A DNA stretch of 64,000 nucleotides from Monomorium pharaonis (taxonomy: Eukaryota; Arthropoda; Insecta; Hymenoptera; Formicidae): positions 4,301,955-4,365,954 of the forward strand of contig NC_050473.1 in the NCBI RefSeq assembly GCF_013373865.1, written 5' to 3'. A program made the translations under genes and the position numbers. Positions 47,426 through 58,283 of this stretch are shown here, piece after piece. The notes below the pieces were generated by a model, which made no database searches, was not told the origin of the DNA, and saw only the letters and a program-made list of their open reading frames with translations. The first letter of the stretch is position 1. Each line of letters opens with the position of its first letter.

Positions 47426-47476
47426 CACTCTCGCAATCCTATCGAGATTATCCAAGAAGTATTGAACAGAATCACT
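47426..47476 (-). CDS. cta: G-alpha-12/13 (concertina), exon 3 (51 bp)
   Basis: A 17-codon exon in phase 0 at both ends: acceptor TTTTTTCAG, donor GTAATA. It encodes SDSVQYFLDNLDRIARV, matching the G-alpha helical segment DSVKYFLDNLDRI that follows REFQL and precedes the switch I exon. It was too short to stand out as an open frame and was found by looking for the missing helical-domain segment between exons 2 and 4; the joins are in frame on both sides. Confidence 0.95.
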
Positions 47477-47999
47477 CTGAAAAAATATGAAATAGTGTAT
47501 ATAATTATAGCATATTCTTTTACAAATATTTTTTTTTACAAAATTTGGATGCATATCTTGTACATGTATACTATAGATACATGTAAATATTTTAATACTA
47601 AAAAATTAAAAAATGTATTATTTTAATATTATTTGTTTACACGTACACACACAAAATGTATATAATATTTATATAATTATATACATACATGTATATACGT
47701 AAGAAAATAATATCAAAATAATTAAATTAACTTATTGCAATTTTTTATTATTAAAATATTTACATATACCTATAGTATGCATGTACAAGGTATGTACTCA
47801 AATTTTGTAAAAGAATTTCCTGAGTGTCAAATTTTCCAAAATATTTATTCAAAATTATAGGTAAAATTAGAGAACTCTTTAATGCAGGTTTAAAATAAAT
47901 TTATTTTATTACTTTCTTCAACATTTCTTTTAATCATATACTCGCAAAAAAACTACCTAATAAAAGCTATTTAAATTTCACATATTAAAGGGCATAGCA
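47477..47999. other. cta intron 2, AT-rich part
   Basis: Low-complexity AT-rich. A near-repeat of TTACATGTATACTATAGATACATG-like text gives short palindromes around 47570 and 47690. No gene. Confidence 0.4.
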
Positions 48000-48109
48000 G
48001 GATAAGCATGTGTAAGCAATTCGCGGGGAATCGGCTCCGCTCGATTGTATTGTTGGCGAGAAAGCATGTTTTCCTTGCGTCGCCTATCATTATTATTTGT
48101 TATTGAGCC

Positions 48110-48358
48110 TTATTTATCGAGTATGTATGGAACTTGTCTCGTGAAGGGCCGAGTCACTGTTGAACGGAATTTCTGCCCCGCTACGAGGAATAAGGCAAAT
48201 TTGAAGAAGACGTGCCAATTCTCGGAATTGATTCCGTAGCGAATAATCGAGGATTCTGGCGGGGTATATATATGGACCGGCAACGCGAGCGCAGACTCTG
48301 TACGAAGGAAGAAATAAAGTGCAAATACCAAGATCCAATCGTTCTTCCTAAACTTCAT
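48110..48358 (-). CDS. Possible small secreted protein in cta intron 2
   Basis: Not recognised. In a GC-rich island (about 48000-48410) inside AT-rich intron sequence, an 82-codon frame begins MKFRKNDWILVFALYFFLRT and continues ESALALP. This looks like a signal peptide: a basic start, about 11 hydrophobic residues, then a small-x-small cleavage site after ESALA. The mature part (HIYTPPESSIIRY, then HVFFKFALFLV) has no Cys and no family I know. I chose this Met because it follows an AGG-rich context and starts the hydrophobic run; an in-frame Met lies 14 codons upstream. After the stop the same frame stays open another 42 codons (ENMLSRQQYNRAEP, then ending at TGA), so a read-through, broken gene or chance are all possible. 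A second minus frame overlaps it. It is on the same strand as cta, but no splice link is evident. Confidence 0.3.
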   Translation of the reverse strand: MKFRKNDWILVFALYFFLRTESALALPVHIYTPPESSIIRYGINSENWHVFFKFALFLVAGQKFRSTVTRPFTRQVPYILDK

Positions 48359-48410
48359 CCTCGTAAAAAGCGTTAACACATGTGTGTGCTGCCCCCGCAC
48401 GGATTTGATT

Positions 48411-49063
48411 GAGATTTTTACAAAAAGTTGGCATTGATGTGAGATTAAATTTCCTCAAGTATTATATCTAAAAAATAATTTTTATGGGAGTTATAAAAAA
48501 AAAAAATCGAAAAAAAAAATTTTTTTTTGAAAACGGCTAAACCGATTTTGATAAAAAAATATATATATTATGGGTTTTAAACCCACAATGTTATGAAAAA
48601 ATTACGGAAATTTTTTTTTTCAAAAAATACGGACCAAAAAATTGTCAAATTTTTTTGGTCCGATTTTTTCTATGGAATCCAGATGCGGTACTATCACCAT
48701 TTTTTGTAGAAAAAAATCTTTAACTTCCCTAGTATAATATATTTAAGTTTCAAAATAATCGAAAGAGTACTACATATATAAACTTAAATAACTAAATATA
48801 TCTTTCATTATTTATATACATATATACATAATGTATACGTATATATTATTAAATATATATACAGGTGGTTGGCTATAAACGTACAAACTTTATAAAAAAA
48901 TAAAAAGCATCGAAATAAGTACAACGGGAAACAATTAGAATCGACTACGTAGTTTTGAGAAAAATATTAAATTCTCTGAAAATATCAAGTTTTTCCATAT
49001 GTAATAAATACCCTGATGTATAAAAAAATACGTGTCCATAGAGTTAATATGAGAAAATTTTAC
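48411..49063. other. cta intron 2, low complexity
   Basis: Poly(A)/(T)-rich sequence with a short mirror-like palindrome TGGGTTTTAAACCCA at about 48570 and a pair TACGGACCAAAAAATT / TTTTTTTGGTCCGA at about 48629-48665. No gene. Confidence 0.4.
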
Positions 49064-49324
49064 CAATTGAAATTCTCTTCTTCTGTCGAATGCTCTTCTG
49101 ATCGACACATCTTTCCACAAGCTCTGCAATGCTGGCACGTAGTGTAGAAATAATCTCGTGTCCAACACCATAGTATTCTCGAACTTAAGTAATTGAAAGC
49201 CAATGTCGTAATTCTTAGGATTCTCCCAGGGAATATTTAACTTATCCCGTGCATCCACTAAAACCTTCATACCCTTTATTATATTTTGGTAGATCACATG
49301 TTGGTATTCCTTAATTAATTCAGG
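49064..49324 (-). CDS. cta: G-alpha-12/13 (concertina), exon 2, helical domain
   Basis: Acceptor TTCCTTTTCAG, donor GTAAAA; phase 0 at both ends, 87 codons. It encodes PELIKEYQHVIYQNIIKGMK, VLVDARDKLNIPW and, near the end, LWKDVSIRRAFDRRREFQL. This is the start of the G-alpha helical domain, which closes over the bound nucleotide. QSLWKD.xI..AFDRRREFQL is a strong family signature. The join from exon 1 (...HGIKFE|PELIKEY) matches the family at the usual place. Confidence 0.96.
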
Positions 49325-50654
49325 CTGAAAAGGAAAACATATAATATCAAATTTAATCATCCAAAGTTAACTTTTTATGAAAGAGACATATGATATTTTT
49401 GTCTTTTTATAAAAAACTTTGTTTAATAAAATAATTCTTAAAACGATTCTAAATTGGAATTATCAATATTACGAAGTACAAAATTTTCCAAATTAATTTT
49501 ACAGAATTAAAAACCTTTACATGTTCAAAGTACACACAAGAATAAATCGCGAGATACTCAAATTGAATTTAGAAACAAAAAAAAAATTTTTTGAACAACA
49601 TGACTGGCCACTTTATTGAATAGAAAAACGTTACCACCATGTTTCGACCCGTGTTTATCAAATAAACTAATAAGTAAATAAAAAATAAATATAATTAGAA
49701 ATTATTTTAATTTCTTATTATTTATTTTTAGTTGTTAATTATTTATTTGTGCACTCGTATTTATTCAATCATTTACAATATTTATTTAATTCAATTACTT
49801 AATTTTTATACTTGACCTAGCAACGATATGCAAAATTAATTACGGAGAATATGTCATACATTAATATAAAAAAATTGTTGATAAAAAATATTAAAATAAA
49901 TGATTAGTGAACAATTTGTTCAAGAATTTATTAAAAATTATTTTACCATGTGTCCTTTATTAGAATGATTCTGATAAATTTGTTTTTGTAGCAAAGGAAC
50001 AATTAATTTTAAAAACCGTTTTTTAAAAAATGTTTAAACAATTTGTTTAAAATTTTAATAATTTTTTAATATTGACATGTATCATGCGTTACTTGATATA
50101 CAATTTTCCCTGTAGAATTCGGTGCTATTATTTGAAATTCGAATAATAAAAATAATTCGTATCTACCATTCTTTATTTTTTCGTTATTAAAAAAAATTTT
50201 TTTTTAAAGAGAGGAAAGAGTAAAAAAATTAAAAATTATTTAAAAGTAAAACATTTTCACGTTTTGATATTGCAAAAATGCTATTTTCAAAAACAATCAA
50301 TCGTGCTATTTTTGATATTTATTTTTTATAAAAGTTAATGAAAATATATCCTTTCGAATAATAAACAACTGGAAATTGAATCTTACGAAATTTAAATATG
50401 TAATGTTAGTTTAATATAGTGTTCGGAGTTTGTTGCCCTTTTCAGCTAAATTTCTGAAGCGATGCCTACTGTTCGCCCAGTATTACTCGAAGCTCAAAAA
50501 CCGATAAAAATACTCAAAATTGTGTACCGCTATATTAAATCCGATATTTTTAAAAAAGCGTTGAAATCTAATGGTGAATTCATAATCAACAATCCAAAAA
50601 ACCACGATATATCAATTTCCACCAAATTGGATCTGCCATTTTAAAAAAGACTAG
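49325..50654. other. cta intron 1, AT-rich part
   Basis: AT-rich; no exon seen. About 50460-50650 is a fragment of the TTCAAAATGGCGGAT-type dispersed family (ACTCAAAATTGTG, AATCAACAATCCAAAAAACC, CACCAAATTGGATC). Confidence 0.45.
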
Positions 50655-51060
50655 ATACTACAGACGCGCGCTATTTAATTTTTTACTTTTCACTTTTTAA
50701 AAATAAACTACGACGATAATTGTATAGATAACTATCTATACAAATTTGACAGCTGTCAAAATTCAATCGCAATGACAGTTACTCTTACAATACGAACCAA
50801 GCGCAGTGAGAGAATCAATTAGCATCGCGGAAAAGTGGCAACAATACAATGGTAACATCTCCTTTTTACAAAGTGGATGGACTAGCACACAGGGCGCGCG
50901 CCTGTTTTGAATAAAATATCAAATTACAATTCTTGCAACACAAAATTAGTCAAGCGAAAGAATCAATCAGCATCGCGGAAAAGCGGCAACAATACCGCTC
51001 GACCACGAGAGAACTTCTCGCGTTCCCATGGCCTTTTTTATTATGGATGGATGAATAGAT
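50655..51060. repeat. Dispersed repeat family R, second copy
   Basis: Ordered similarity to 25501-26040: ACTACAGACGCGCGCTATTT, TTGTATAGATAACTATCTAT, TTTGACAGCTGTCAAAATTC, AATCGCAATGACAG, CATCGCGGAAAAG, AACATCTCCTTTTTA and GCGCGCGCCTGT. Contains the same internal inverted pairs. Confidence 0.75.
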
Positions 51061-52514
51061 GGATGGAATCGTCAAAATCTGATAGTGGATTCGTAATCAG
51101 CAACCCAAAAACCCCTGTACACAGATTTCTGCGGCTTCATGAGTCTTCTTTCATTCGGATATGTATTTTTTGTAAGAAAAACTGTTTACAATTTATTTAT
51201 ATAACAAAATTAGCTAATAATAAAGGAAACTTACACCCTACCAAATACCATTAAGACTCTTACTGACTTGCTTACTGAAGTAAAATTACAAGAAAAAAAT
51301 AAAATGCAGTATTGGTGTCCAAAAAAACTAAAAAAAAAACCGATTTCAAGATAGGTGATCAATATATCAACCACCATGCCGCAAAGGATTAACTATATTC
51401 GTGAAAATTTTTATTAATGTTGTGACAATGTAATTGTATGCTTATGCGCTTCCACATAATCTTAATTCATTGTTGTTAGTAGCTGGTGCTGAATGCGCAT
51501 TCTCCTACGGCAAACGTATACTAAGTAAATAATCATTTGAGGTCATTATTGACCCCACAAATGTAGTTATAACTTAATCTTAATCACATGTTCGTTTCAC
51601 CTAAAAACTCCTTAAATATATTCAACAAGTAAGAAATCATCTGCAATAGTTTAGAAATAAATTTAAAGTGGGCCAAAATCGGACCTTATTAACACTATCC
51701 CTTTAAAAAGGTTTCTCTGCTCAGGACTGGCACAAAAAGTGGCACAGAGACTCGAGTAAAAAAAATATTCAAATAATCATTTTGTTATCTTTTTTGCTGT
51801 ATATAATATAAAGTTAATAATAGTGAATATGAGAAAAAATTCGCCTATAAAGTAGAACTTTATTACTGAAATATTTTTTTAAATTGAGAATAAACATTCT
51901 CACTATCATACTAACCTTAGATAACTAAATACAACAATTTGAAATTCATGTTATATCATTTCAGCACACATTTACCACATTTACGTGCTATACTGCTTCG
52001 ATTATATTGTAGACTTTTTTTATCCTATTAATTATTTCACTCAAACAAGCAAGTGCATCGTTTCAAAAACTCAACAGTACTTTTCTGGACAGCTAAGATG
52101 CATTGTAAAGTTTTCACTAATATCTGTTCATTACTTCTTTATCGTTTAATACGGCGATAAAAACCAAAAAATCATGAATATTCATCAATTCTCTTAAGAG
52201 CCCATGTAAATAAAATATTTAATATCTAAATAACTAGCTAGTTCAACTTTCTGAAATTTTGACAGTCAATTTATACCATTAATTTGAACTGCTCTACAAA
52301 GTTTCATGAAAATCATATTCATATTCATTTAGCAGCAAAACTTCCTTAAACAAGTAACAAATCTTTTTCTTATAATTTATTCTTGTAAATGTATGTTTAC
52401 AGTTTTTTATTGTTAAATTAATTTTGAGGACAATGAATTAAATATTTCAAAAATAACAAATTAGCAACAAACTCTGATATTATTATTACATACAATTTTA
52501 TTGTTTTATATATA
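51061..52514. other. cta intron 1, mostly unrecognised
   Basis: 51070-51135 carries the GGATTCGTAATCAGCAACCC fragment of the piggyBac-like family. GAGGTCATTATTGACCCC at about 51539 is a short inverted pair. The rest is AT-rich with no gene. Confidence 0.4.
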
Positions 52515-53461
52515 CTACTGTGACCAAAAAATAAGGTGAATTTTTCATTTAAACTTTGCGGGTACTATAAAATCATGAAATTATTTTTTTGTGGGTTGAT
52601 AGCACTGTCTTTGACATCTATGCAGTTTCATGTCAATATATTCAATTGCTTCAGAGCTACACGTGTTTTTGTAAACATACAAAAGTGAGTTTTTAGATTT
52701 TTACTATGTCTGTTTTGTTGAGCAAAAAATTTGCTTTAAATTTTGTTTGCGGAATGAATATTCTGCTCTGGTTGAGGATGTTGCAGGTCTTTGGTGATAA
52801 GGCTATGTCGCAAAAAATGTTTACAAGTGGTACAAAGACTTGAAAAAAGGCCGAGAACGAGTTCAAGACGAACAGCACTCCGGACGACCATCAACATCTA
52901 CCGATGAAAGCCACGTCAAGGAAATCAAAGATTTGGTGCTCGAAAATCATTGATTGGCAATTAGAGACCTTGCTAATGCTGCGAGCATTTCATTTGGATC
53001 AACCCAAACTATTTTAAAAGATATTTTGTGCCTCAAACGCGTCAAATCTCGAGTGGTTCCAAAAACACTCAATTTCGTTCGGGGCGCTATTTGTCTTGAA
53101 CTCGTTCTCAGCCTTCTTTCAAGTCTTTGTACCACTTGTAATCATTTTTTTGCGACATAGTCTTATCACCAAAGGCCTTCTGCAACATCCTCAACGTTTC
53201 CGCGGCAGAATATTCATTCCGCAAACAAAATTTAATCCAAATTCTTTGCTAAACAAAATCAGACATAGTAAAAATCTAAAAATTCACTTTTGTATGTTTA
53301 CAAAAACACGTGTAGCTCTGCAGCAATTGAATATATTGACATGAAACTCTGCATAAATGTCAAAGACAGTACTAGCAACTCACAAAAAAATAATTTCATG
53401 ATTTTATAGTACCCGCAAAGTTTATAAATGAAAAATTCACCTTATTTTTTGATCACAGTAG
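52515..53461 (+). mobile_element. Mariner remnant rebuilt as an inverted duplication
   Basis: A Tc1/mariner element flanked by TA. The left end reads CTACTGTGACCAAAAAATAA and the right end is its inverted counterpart. The left arm and centre encode the N-terminal third of a mariner transposase in broken frames: KNVYKWYKDLKKGRERVQDE, SGRPSTSTDESHVKEIKDL, then LAIRDLANAASISFGS and ILKDILCLKRVKSRVVPK (paired helix-turn-helix region). The catalytic DDD half is absent. Instead, from about 53096 the sequence becomes an inverted copy of 52515 to about 52868. Frameshifts and a stop (ENH* before LAIRD) show it is inactive. Confidence 0.92.
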
Positions 53462-54190
53462 TATATATATATAATTTTGTTCTGCTAACTTAATCTCTTT
53501 AGAAATTGTTTTTTAAAAAACTTACAAAACAATAATTTTTTTGTAACTTTAACAACAAATGAAAATATTAATTAGAATTGATTTTGCTCATTTTTTCTGC
53601 TAATTTAAAACGTGAATACATCTTGTTACATCTTCTGCCACACATGCGCGTACATTCGCGGAGACGCGCCCGCGGAAAAGAAAAGAACTGAGACCGAGAG
53701 AAAATACACCAACTTTATTAAAAGAATACAATTCGGAATAATAAGGAATAATAATTATTAGAGAAAACAAATAACAAGTCTTTCTCAGAATAAAGGCAGC
53801 AATCTTTTGTCTTTTGTTTATATCTATTTTCCTGCTGAACAGCTGTTGAAGCAGTCAGTCGATAATATTGATCGATCAATTGACTTACAATCGAAGAGTA
53901 TACCGAGCAGCGTGTGAAACAATATCCATTTATTATTAAATGTCTTAATATTTAATTAAAAAATAATTTTGCAGTTTTTTAAAAGTAGAATTTATTTATT
54001 AGATACTTCTATGATGTTCAAAAATTAATATTTTAATTATACAGTAAATAAAGCATAAATTTTGTTTAAGATTCGTGTAATTTTTCTAAATAATCAAGAA
54101 ACATTTCATATTTTTAAGAAAGCACAAATAATATGTTGCATACAAAATATTGTTATTTGAATCAAAATTTAGATCTTTTATTATTTTTAA
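53462..54190. other. cta intron 1 with a GC-richer patch
   Basis: 53640-53700 is GC-rich (CATGCGCGTACATTCGCGGA; GACGCGCCCGCGGAAAAG). The following 200 bp (ACCAACTTTATTAAAAG, AACAGCTGTTGAAGCAGTCA) may be part of a retroelement terminus, but no matching partner was found. Confidence 0.35.
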
Positions 54191-55918
54191 TATACAAGAT
54201 GTTTGGAAATTCACATTTGAAGTATAAGACGTAGCTAAAACAAACAACTTTTTACTTTAGCAAAATTACGTCTGATAAACAGTTTTACAGGAGAGCATAT
54301 TGAAATTACGAATAAGTGTTCTCATCTATCCAGTATGTGTTGGTGTGTTTCTCACTTATTCATTTAAAAATAAATACAAATTAATAATATATATTGATAA
54401 CTAAGCGTTCTATTACTCTAATAATTGCATATGATAATAATAATAATAATTATTTACTTCAGCTTTACATGCCAAGAAGGAGACTTGGTTTACAAAATAA
54501 GTCTAAATCATTCACTCTTTCATCCATCCATGCACTAAATACTAACACCTAACTTATTAAAATTTATACTCGTACACTATTATCACAATCTAATCACAGA
54601 TGATTACATATACAGTCTTCTTAATTTAGTTTACACAAATTCAGTACCTAATACATTACCTATTCTTTTCTTTAAACGCTTTTTTCTTCTCATACCAAAA
54701 TTTTAACAAAACCTTCTTTTTCACATCATCGAAATCATCACTTAGTAGCTTTTCTATTCTTTCTCTCCTATTTCTACCTAAAACTTCGAACCACGACCTC
54801 GATAATTGCATATGATAATTAATTAATATTATTAAACTTAAAGAATATCTTATTAATTAAAGAAGAATACGTAAACCAAATATAAATGCCGAAAAATTGA
54901 TTTATTGTATAATAGTCTTTAAAAATAAAATAAAATATTTGAGTTAATATTATTAGAGGAACTCATTATGTTTTTTTACAATAAAAAATGCAAAGAATTT
55001 GTTCAAAATTAACTTTTAAAATGTTATAATAAAATTTATTTTTGCAGTTTTTAAGATGTTTTTTACTCAAATAATTTTTATCTTTACATTTTTTTTTAAT
55101 TTTCCTGATACTTTGTAAATAATTATTAAAAATGAGTGAAATTTCCACACATCAGTACAAATGTTACTAAGATTTTACGTAATTAATAATTATTACAACA
55201 TGTTAACACTTAATTACTTCTGAACAAATTTTTTATTTAAAAAAAAAGTCTCATAATTGGATCTTACAATATCTTAATTCAAATATTTTATTGTTAATCA
55301 CTGTTGCACAATGGCAGATTCTAGAGGGGTGAGGTTAAATCTCCCCTTCCAAATAAAAAAAATCAGTCTTATTGGACTTATTAAAAAAATTTAAGTAAAA
55401 TGATGCAGGTTGATTAACACAGATCGTCTGTCTGTGGATCAAATTCTTATGCATAGGACTCACTGTGTTCAAACTGTTCAATGTCCAATATACGATGTTC
55501 AGTGAAAATTTTTATTACCCCCCTCCCCATTATCATCAGAATCTAGAGCTGTTACACAATAAATCAGTTTCTTGACATTTATACAAGTTACATATATTCA
55601 TCCTTAACTAAGAAATCATTCTTTACGTTTAGTGACTTACTATTTAATTATCATGCACAATTATGTACTATTTAAAATATTAGAATGTTCAACTCACAGA
55701 GCATATTACTACTTATATTTGTCATTTTCAGACGAACAAGTGAGTGAGAAACGTACGCCAGTCCTGAGCATCAGATAGACAACAGTGTTTATTCATTAAT
55801 TCCAATTGCTCTCCTGTGAAAACTATCTGTTAAATGCAATTTTGCTAAAGAAAAGATTTGTTTATTTTAGAATCTCGTCTTGTATTTCAAATGCATGAAT
55901 TTCCAGATATCCTGTATA
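54191..55918. mobile_element. 1.7-kb element with 180-bp terminal inverted repeats
   Basis: The left arm from about 54191 (TACAAGATGTTTGGAAATTC, then ACTTTAGCAAAATTACGTCT, ACAGGAGAGCA, and GTTTCTCACTTATTC) pairs with the right arm ending about 55918 (GAATTTCCAGATATCCTGTA; GCAATTTTGCTAAAG; TGCTCTCCTGT; GAGTGAGAAACG). Divergence between the arms is substantial. The interior shows no intact frame; 54690-54790 on the minus strand gives DDFDDVKKKVLLKFWYEKKK-like text that may be a LINE end. Confidence 0.78.
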
Positions 55919-56379
55919 TCTGAAAAAGAGTACTTATCTTGAAACCTAAAATATAAAATATTACTGTATAAAAAATTGTTCAAATAAAAACATAGTATAA
56001 AGAAACATAGTACAATAATTATTTTTTACTATTTTATTTTTTTAATGAGATATAAAGGTCATCATCTATTTAAATAAAATGTCTAGCATTTTTTTTCAAA
56101 ATTTAAAAAAGCATCTAAGGAAAAAAAGTATTACATGGATAGGGTCTAAAGTTAATGGTTACTGAGATAATAAATAATGTAAATTATTAATTCAAATTAT
56201 GTTTAATTAAAATTGTTTATCTAATTTGAGTTAATCGTGCACAACTGATAATAAAGAAGATTTGTATAGTTGAAACGTTTTGTAATTACATTATTTGTAT
56301 TAATAAAATTTTTAATCCTTTTTGTGCTTGTTTTTGACCTTTATTTACACACTTTTGTTTAATACATTTACCTTACTGC
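55919..56379. other. cta intron 1, AT-rich, nothing recognised
   Basis: No gene or repeat identified between the long-TIR element and the family Q copy. Confidence 0.35.
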
Positions 56380-56465
56380 AAAATTTCGCAATGTTTTTTT
56401 GCAATGTTGCAATGTTAAAATAACATATTTCTGCAATATTTCTGTAATCTTTCTGTGCTGTATGG
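56380..56465. repeat. Family Q repeat, copy next to cta exon 1
   Basis: CTGCAAAATTTCGCAATG, TTGCAATGTTGCAATGTT and CTGCAATATTTCTGTAAT, ending TTCTGTGCTGTATGG. It stops about 140 bp from the exon 1 donor. Confidence 0.7.
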
Positions 56466-56606
56466 AGATGTCAACCGCGCAACGATCGGGAAATACTCCT
56501 GATACATGAGAAAGAGAACGAAATATCAATCGTAGGTAGATTCCACTACAATTCTGTCACACGTACGCGCAAATCCGCGCGTACGAGTCCTGGGGGAGAG
56601 GCTCAC

Positions 56607-56822
56607 CTCGAACTTGATCCCGTGGATGATCCGCATCTGCTTGAGGAATGTCGACTTGCCGCTCTCGCCAGCGCCGAGCAATAGCAGCTTCACCTGCCGG
56701 CGAAACGTCTGCCGGTCCTTCTCCAGCATCCGGTCAATCTCCTGGCTCTTGTACCGCTGCTCGATTTCCTCCGGGCTGAATTGGAAACGCAGGCAACACG
56801 ACCACGTTAAGGAGCTCGCCAT
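56607..56822 (-). CDS. cta: G-alpha-12/13 (concertina), exon 1, P-loop
   Basis: First coding exon: ATG at 56822-56820, 72 codons, phase 0 end, donor GTGAGC. It begins MASSLTWSCCLRF; the CC at residues 9-10 is a likely palmitoylation site for the inner membrane face. The phosphate-binding loop follows in KLLLLGAGESGKSTFLKQM (residues about 45-63). I prefer this Met to one 14 codons upstream, because the extra MNERERERGRARGK is low-complexity from a GAGA-type repeat and the Met used gives the normal spacing to GAGESGKS. The full five-exon protein is 367 residues, normal for the class. In flies the orthologue relays the Fog signal through RhoGEF2 to Rho and apical myosin at gastrulation; that role is known from the family, not seen here. 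Confidence 0.95.
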
Positions 56823-57700
56823 CTTGCCTCTCGCCCTGCCTCTCTCTCGCTCACGCTCATTCACTCTCGCTCTCCCTCTTCCTCCTCCTCCGTCTTCGTC
56901 GCCACTTTCCTTCCTTACTTCCTTCCTTCCGTGCTTTTCTCCTTAGCTGCCGTCACGACAATAACAAACCAACGTAACAAACGACAGCCGAACACACAAG
57001 TTTTGCGCGCGTACAGGAGCCCGTCCCTTCCTCGCGATCGAAAATGACCGATTCAGAATTGCATTTCTAACTCGGACGAGATATAACCGGCCGGAATGCT
57101 TGAGACCACAAGTCATTGACGGTCACTGGCCGTCGTCTATCACACAACCTACTACCGAACGTCACCGAGAATCAATATGATGGCTTTTCCAAATCGTTCC
57201 TACACACAGTCTCGAACTACGTATATATTCATATGTATTACCGTGTTACACGCACGACTTCGTGGATATATATGCAGAAGAATGTGGCATATTCCAGTGA
57301 CACGGAGAGAAAGGTGATTCACGCGGCGATTACTGCCGCTACTGGTCGCTGGCGTTCGTCTACGAGCGAGCGGCACCAAATGGACATGATTAAATAATCA
57401 TCGGGTGGCGATCCGCATTACCCTTACAGTCCCCGATGAACGACGTTTATGACGTTTCGTGTCACGATCGTCGTTCATGATAACGCGCATCTCGTCTCGT
57501 TTACCCGCTTGTTCGCCTCTAAATCTTGAGCGGCTCGAGTTCGAGTGTCTTCTCCTTCTCCCTTCCGCCCACTCGCTCTTCTTTCTCACTCCTGAAAAGC
57601 GACAAGTCAATCATTCGATCGCATAAGAGCGCCGTGTGGCACACCTTTCTGCCTGCCGCGTACGTTAATGATTACGATCCGTAGTGAAGTATACATATAT
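56823..57700 (-). promoter_or_regulatory. Probable cta promoter and 5' UTR region
   Basis: The GC- and CpG-richest stretch of this end of the window, directly upstream of the cta start. It contains a CT-rich run on the + strand (GAGA-like on the coding strand) at about 56825-56945, several CGCGCG and TACGCGTA-type CpG clusters, and CGTTTATGACGTTTCGTGTC near 57445. No TATA box at a clear position. Short open frames on both strands (57116-57397 and 57398-57610) have no recognisable content. Transcription start is not determined. Confidence 0.5.
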
Positions 57701-57884
57701 GACAATGGACGTTGTACAAATGTGATCGATATGACCGAGGTATTTTACGGTAATAAAACATCATAACGGTGACAGACAATCAATGAGAATGTGCAAAATG
57801 ACGAGTACAACTGAGTACAACTGTATAAGACAAGCGAGAAGAGTCCACTGCTCTCCATCACATTACTATACTCAAAGAGTAAAT

Positions 57885-58126
57885 GGCTTGTTCTTTTTCT
57901 CTGCACTGCTGCACTGGTGCAACAGGTTAGAGTAAGACAAATATATTTTTTCTCATTCTTGGTCTGTTCTTTCTAGCTGCACTGTTGCACTGGTGCAATA
58001 AGTTAGAATGAGAAAAAATATACTTGTCTTACTTTAACTTATTGTACCAGTGCAACAGTGCAGCTAGAAAGAACAGATCATCTAACTTCTTGCACTAGTG
58101 CAGCAGTGCAGCGAAAAAAAAAGAAT
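57885..58126. mobile_element. Palindromic MITE(s) built on GCACTGGTGCA
   Basis: Outer arms TTCTTTTTCTCTGCACTGCT at about 57890 and AGCAGTGCAGCGAAAAAAAA near 58103. A second palindrome is inside: GTCTGTTCTTTCTAGCTGCA (57962) pairs with TGCAGCTAGAAAGAACAGA (58060). Both arms contain GCACTG(G/T)TGCA palindromes, so the element can fold in several ways. Apparently a copy inserted into a relative. Confidence 0.85.
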
Positions 58127-58162
58127 AACAGGAGAGACCTTTTGGTTTCAGCCATAGCTCTA

Positions 58163-58283
58163 GGGTGCGTTCGGGGAGACGCTATTAGCGCTATCAGCAT
58201 CAGTTTATCCTTGTTCTACTTTTAATGAGTAATAAAGATGGACTGATGCTGGTAGCGCTAATAGCGTCTCCCCGAACGCACTC
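58163..58283. mobile_element. MITE A, GTGCGTTCGGGGAGACGC termini
   Basis: Left GTGCGTTCGGGGAGACGCTA and onward (TTAGCGCTA, CATCAGT) is mirrored by ACTGATGC, TAGCGCTAA and GCGTCTCCCCGAACGCAC. It interrupts CTCTAGTTTACACC, which is intact at 58559-58573 beside the sister copy C; CTAG occurs on both sides of the insert. Confidence 0.92.

Noticed and set aside
52947..53344. Frames around the mariner read as a separate gene
   Set aside because: They cross the inverted-duplication junction, so half of each is antisense to the transposase.
56823..56864. Start of cta 14 codons upstream (MNERERERG)
   Set aside because: The extension is a low-complexity Arg/Glu repeat; the downstream Met gives the family's usual spacing to the P-loop and the palmitoylated CC.
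57116..57610. Open frames of 93 and 70 codons in the GC-rich block upstream of cta
   Set aside because: No domain, no splice partners, and composition explained by the CpG-rich promoter region.
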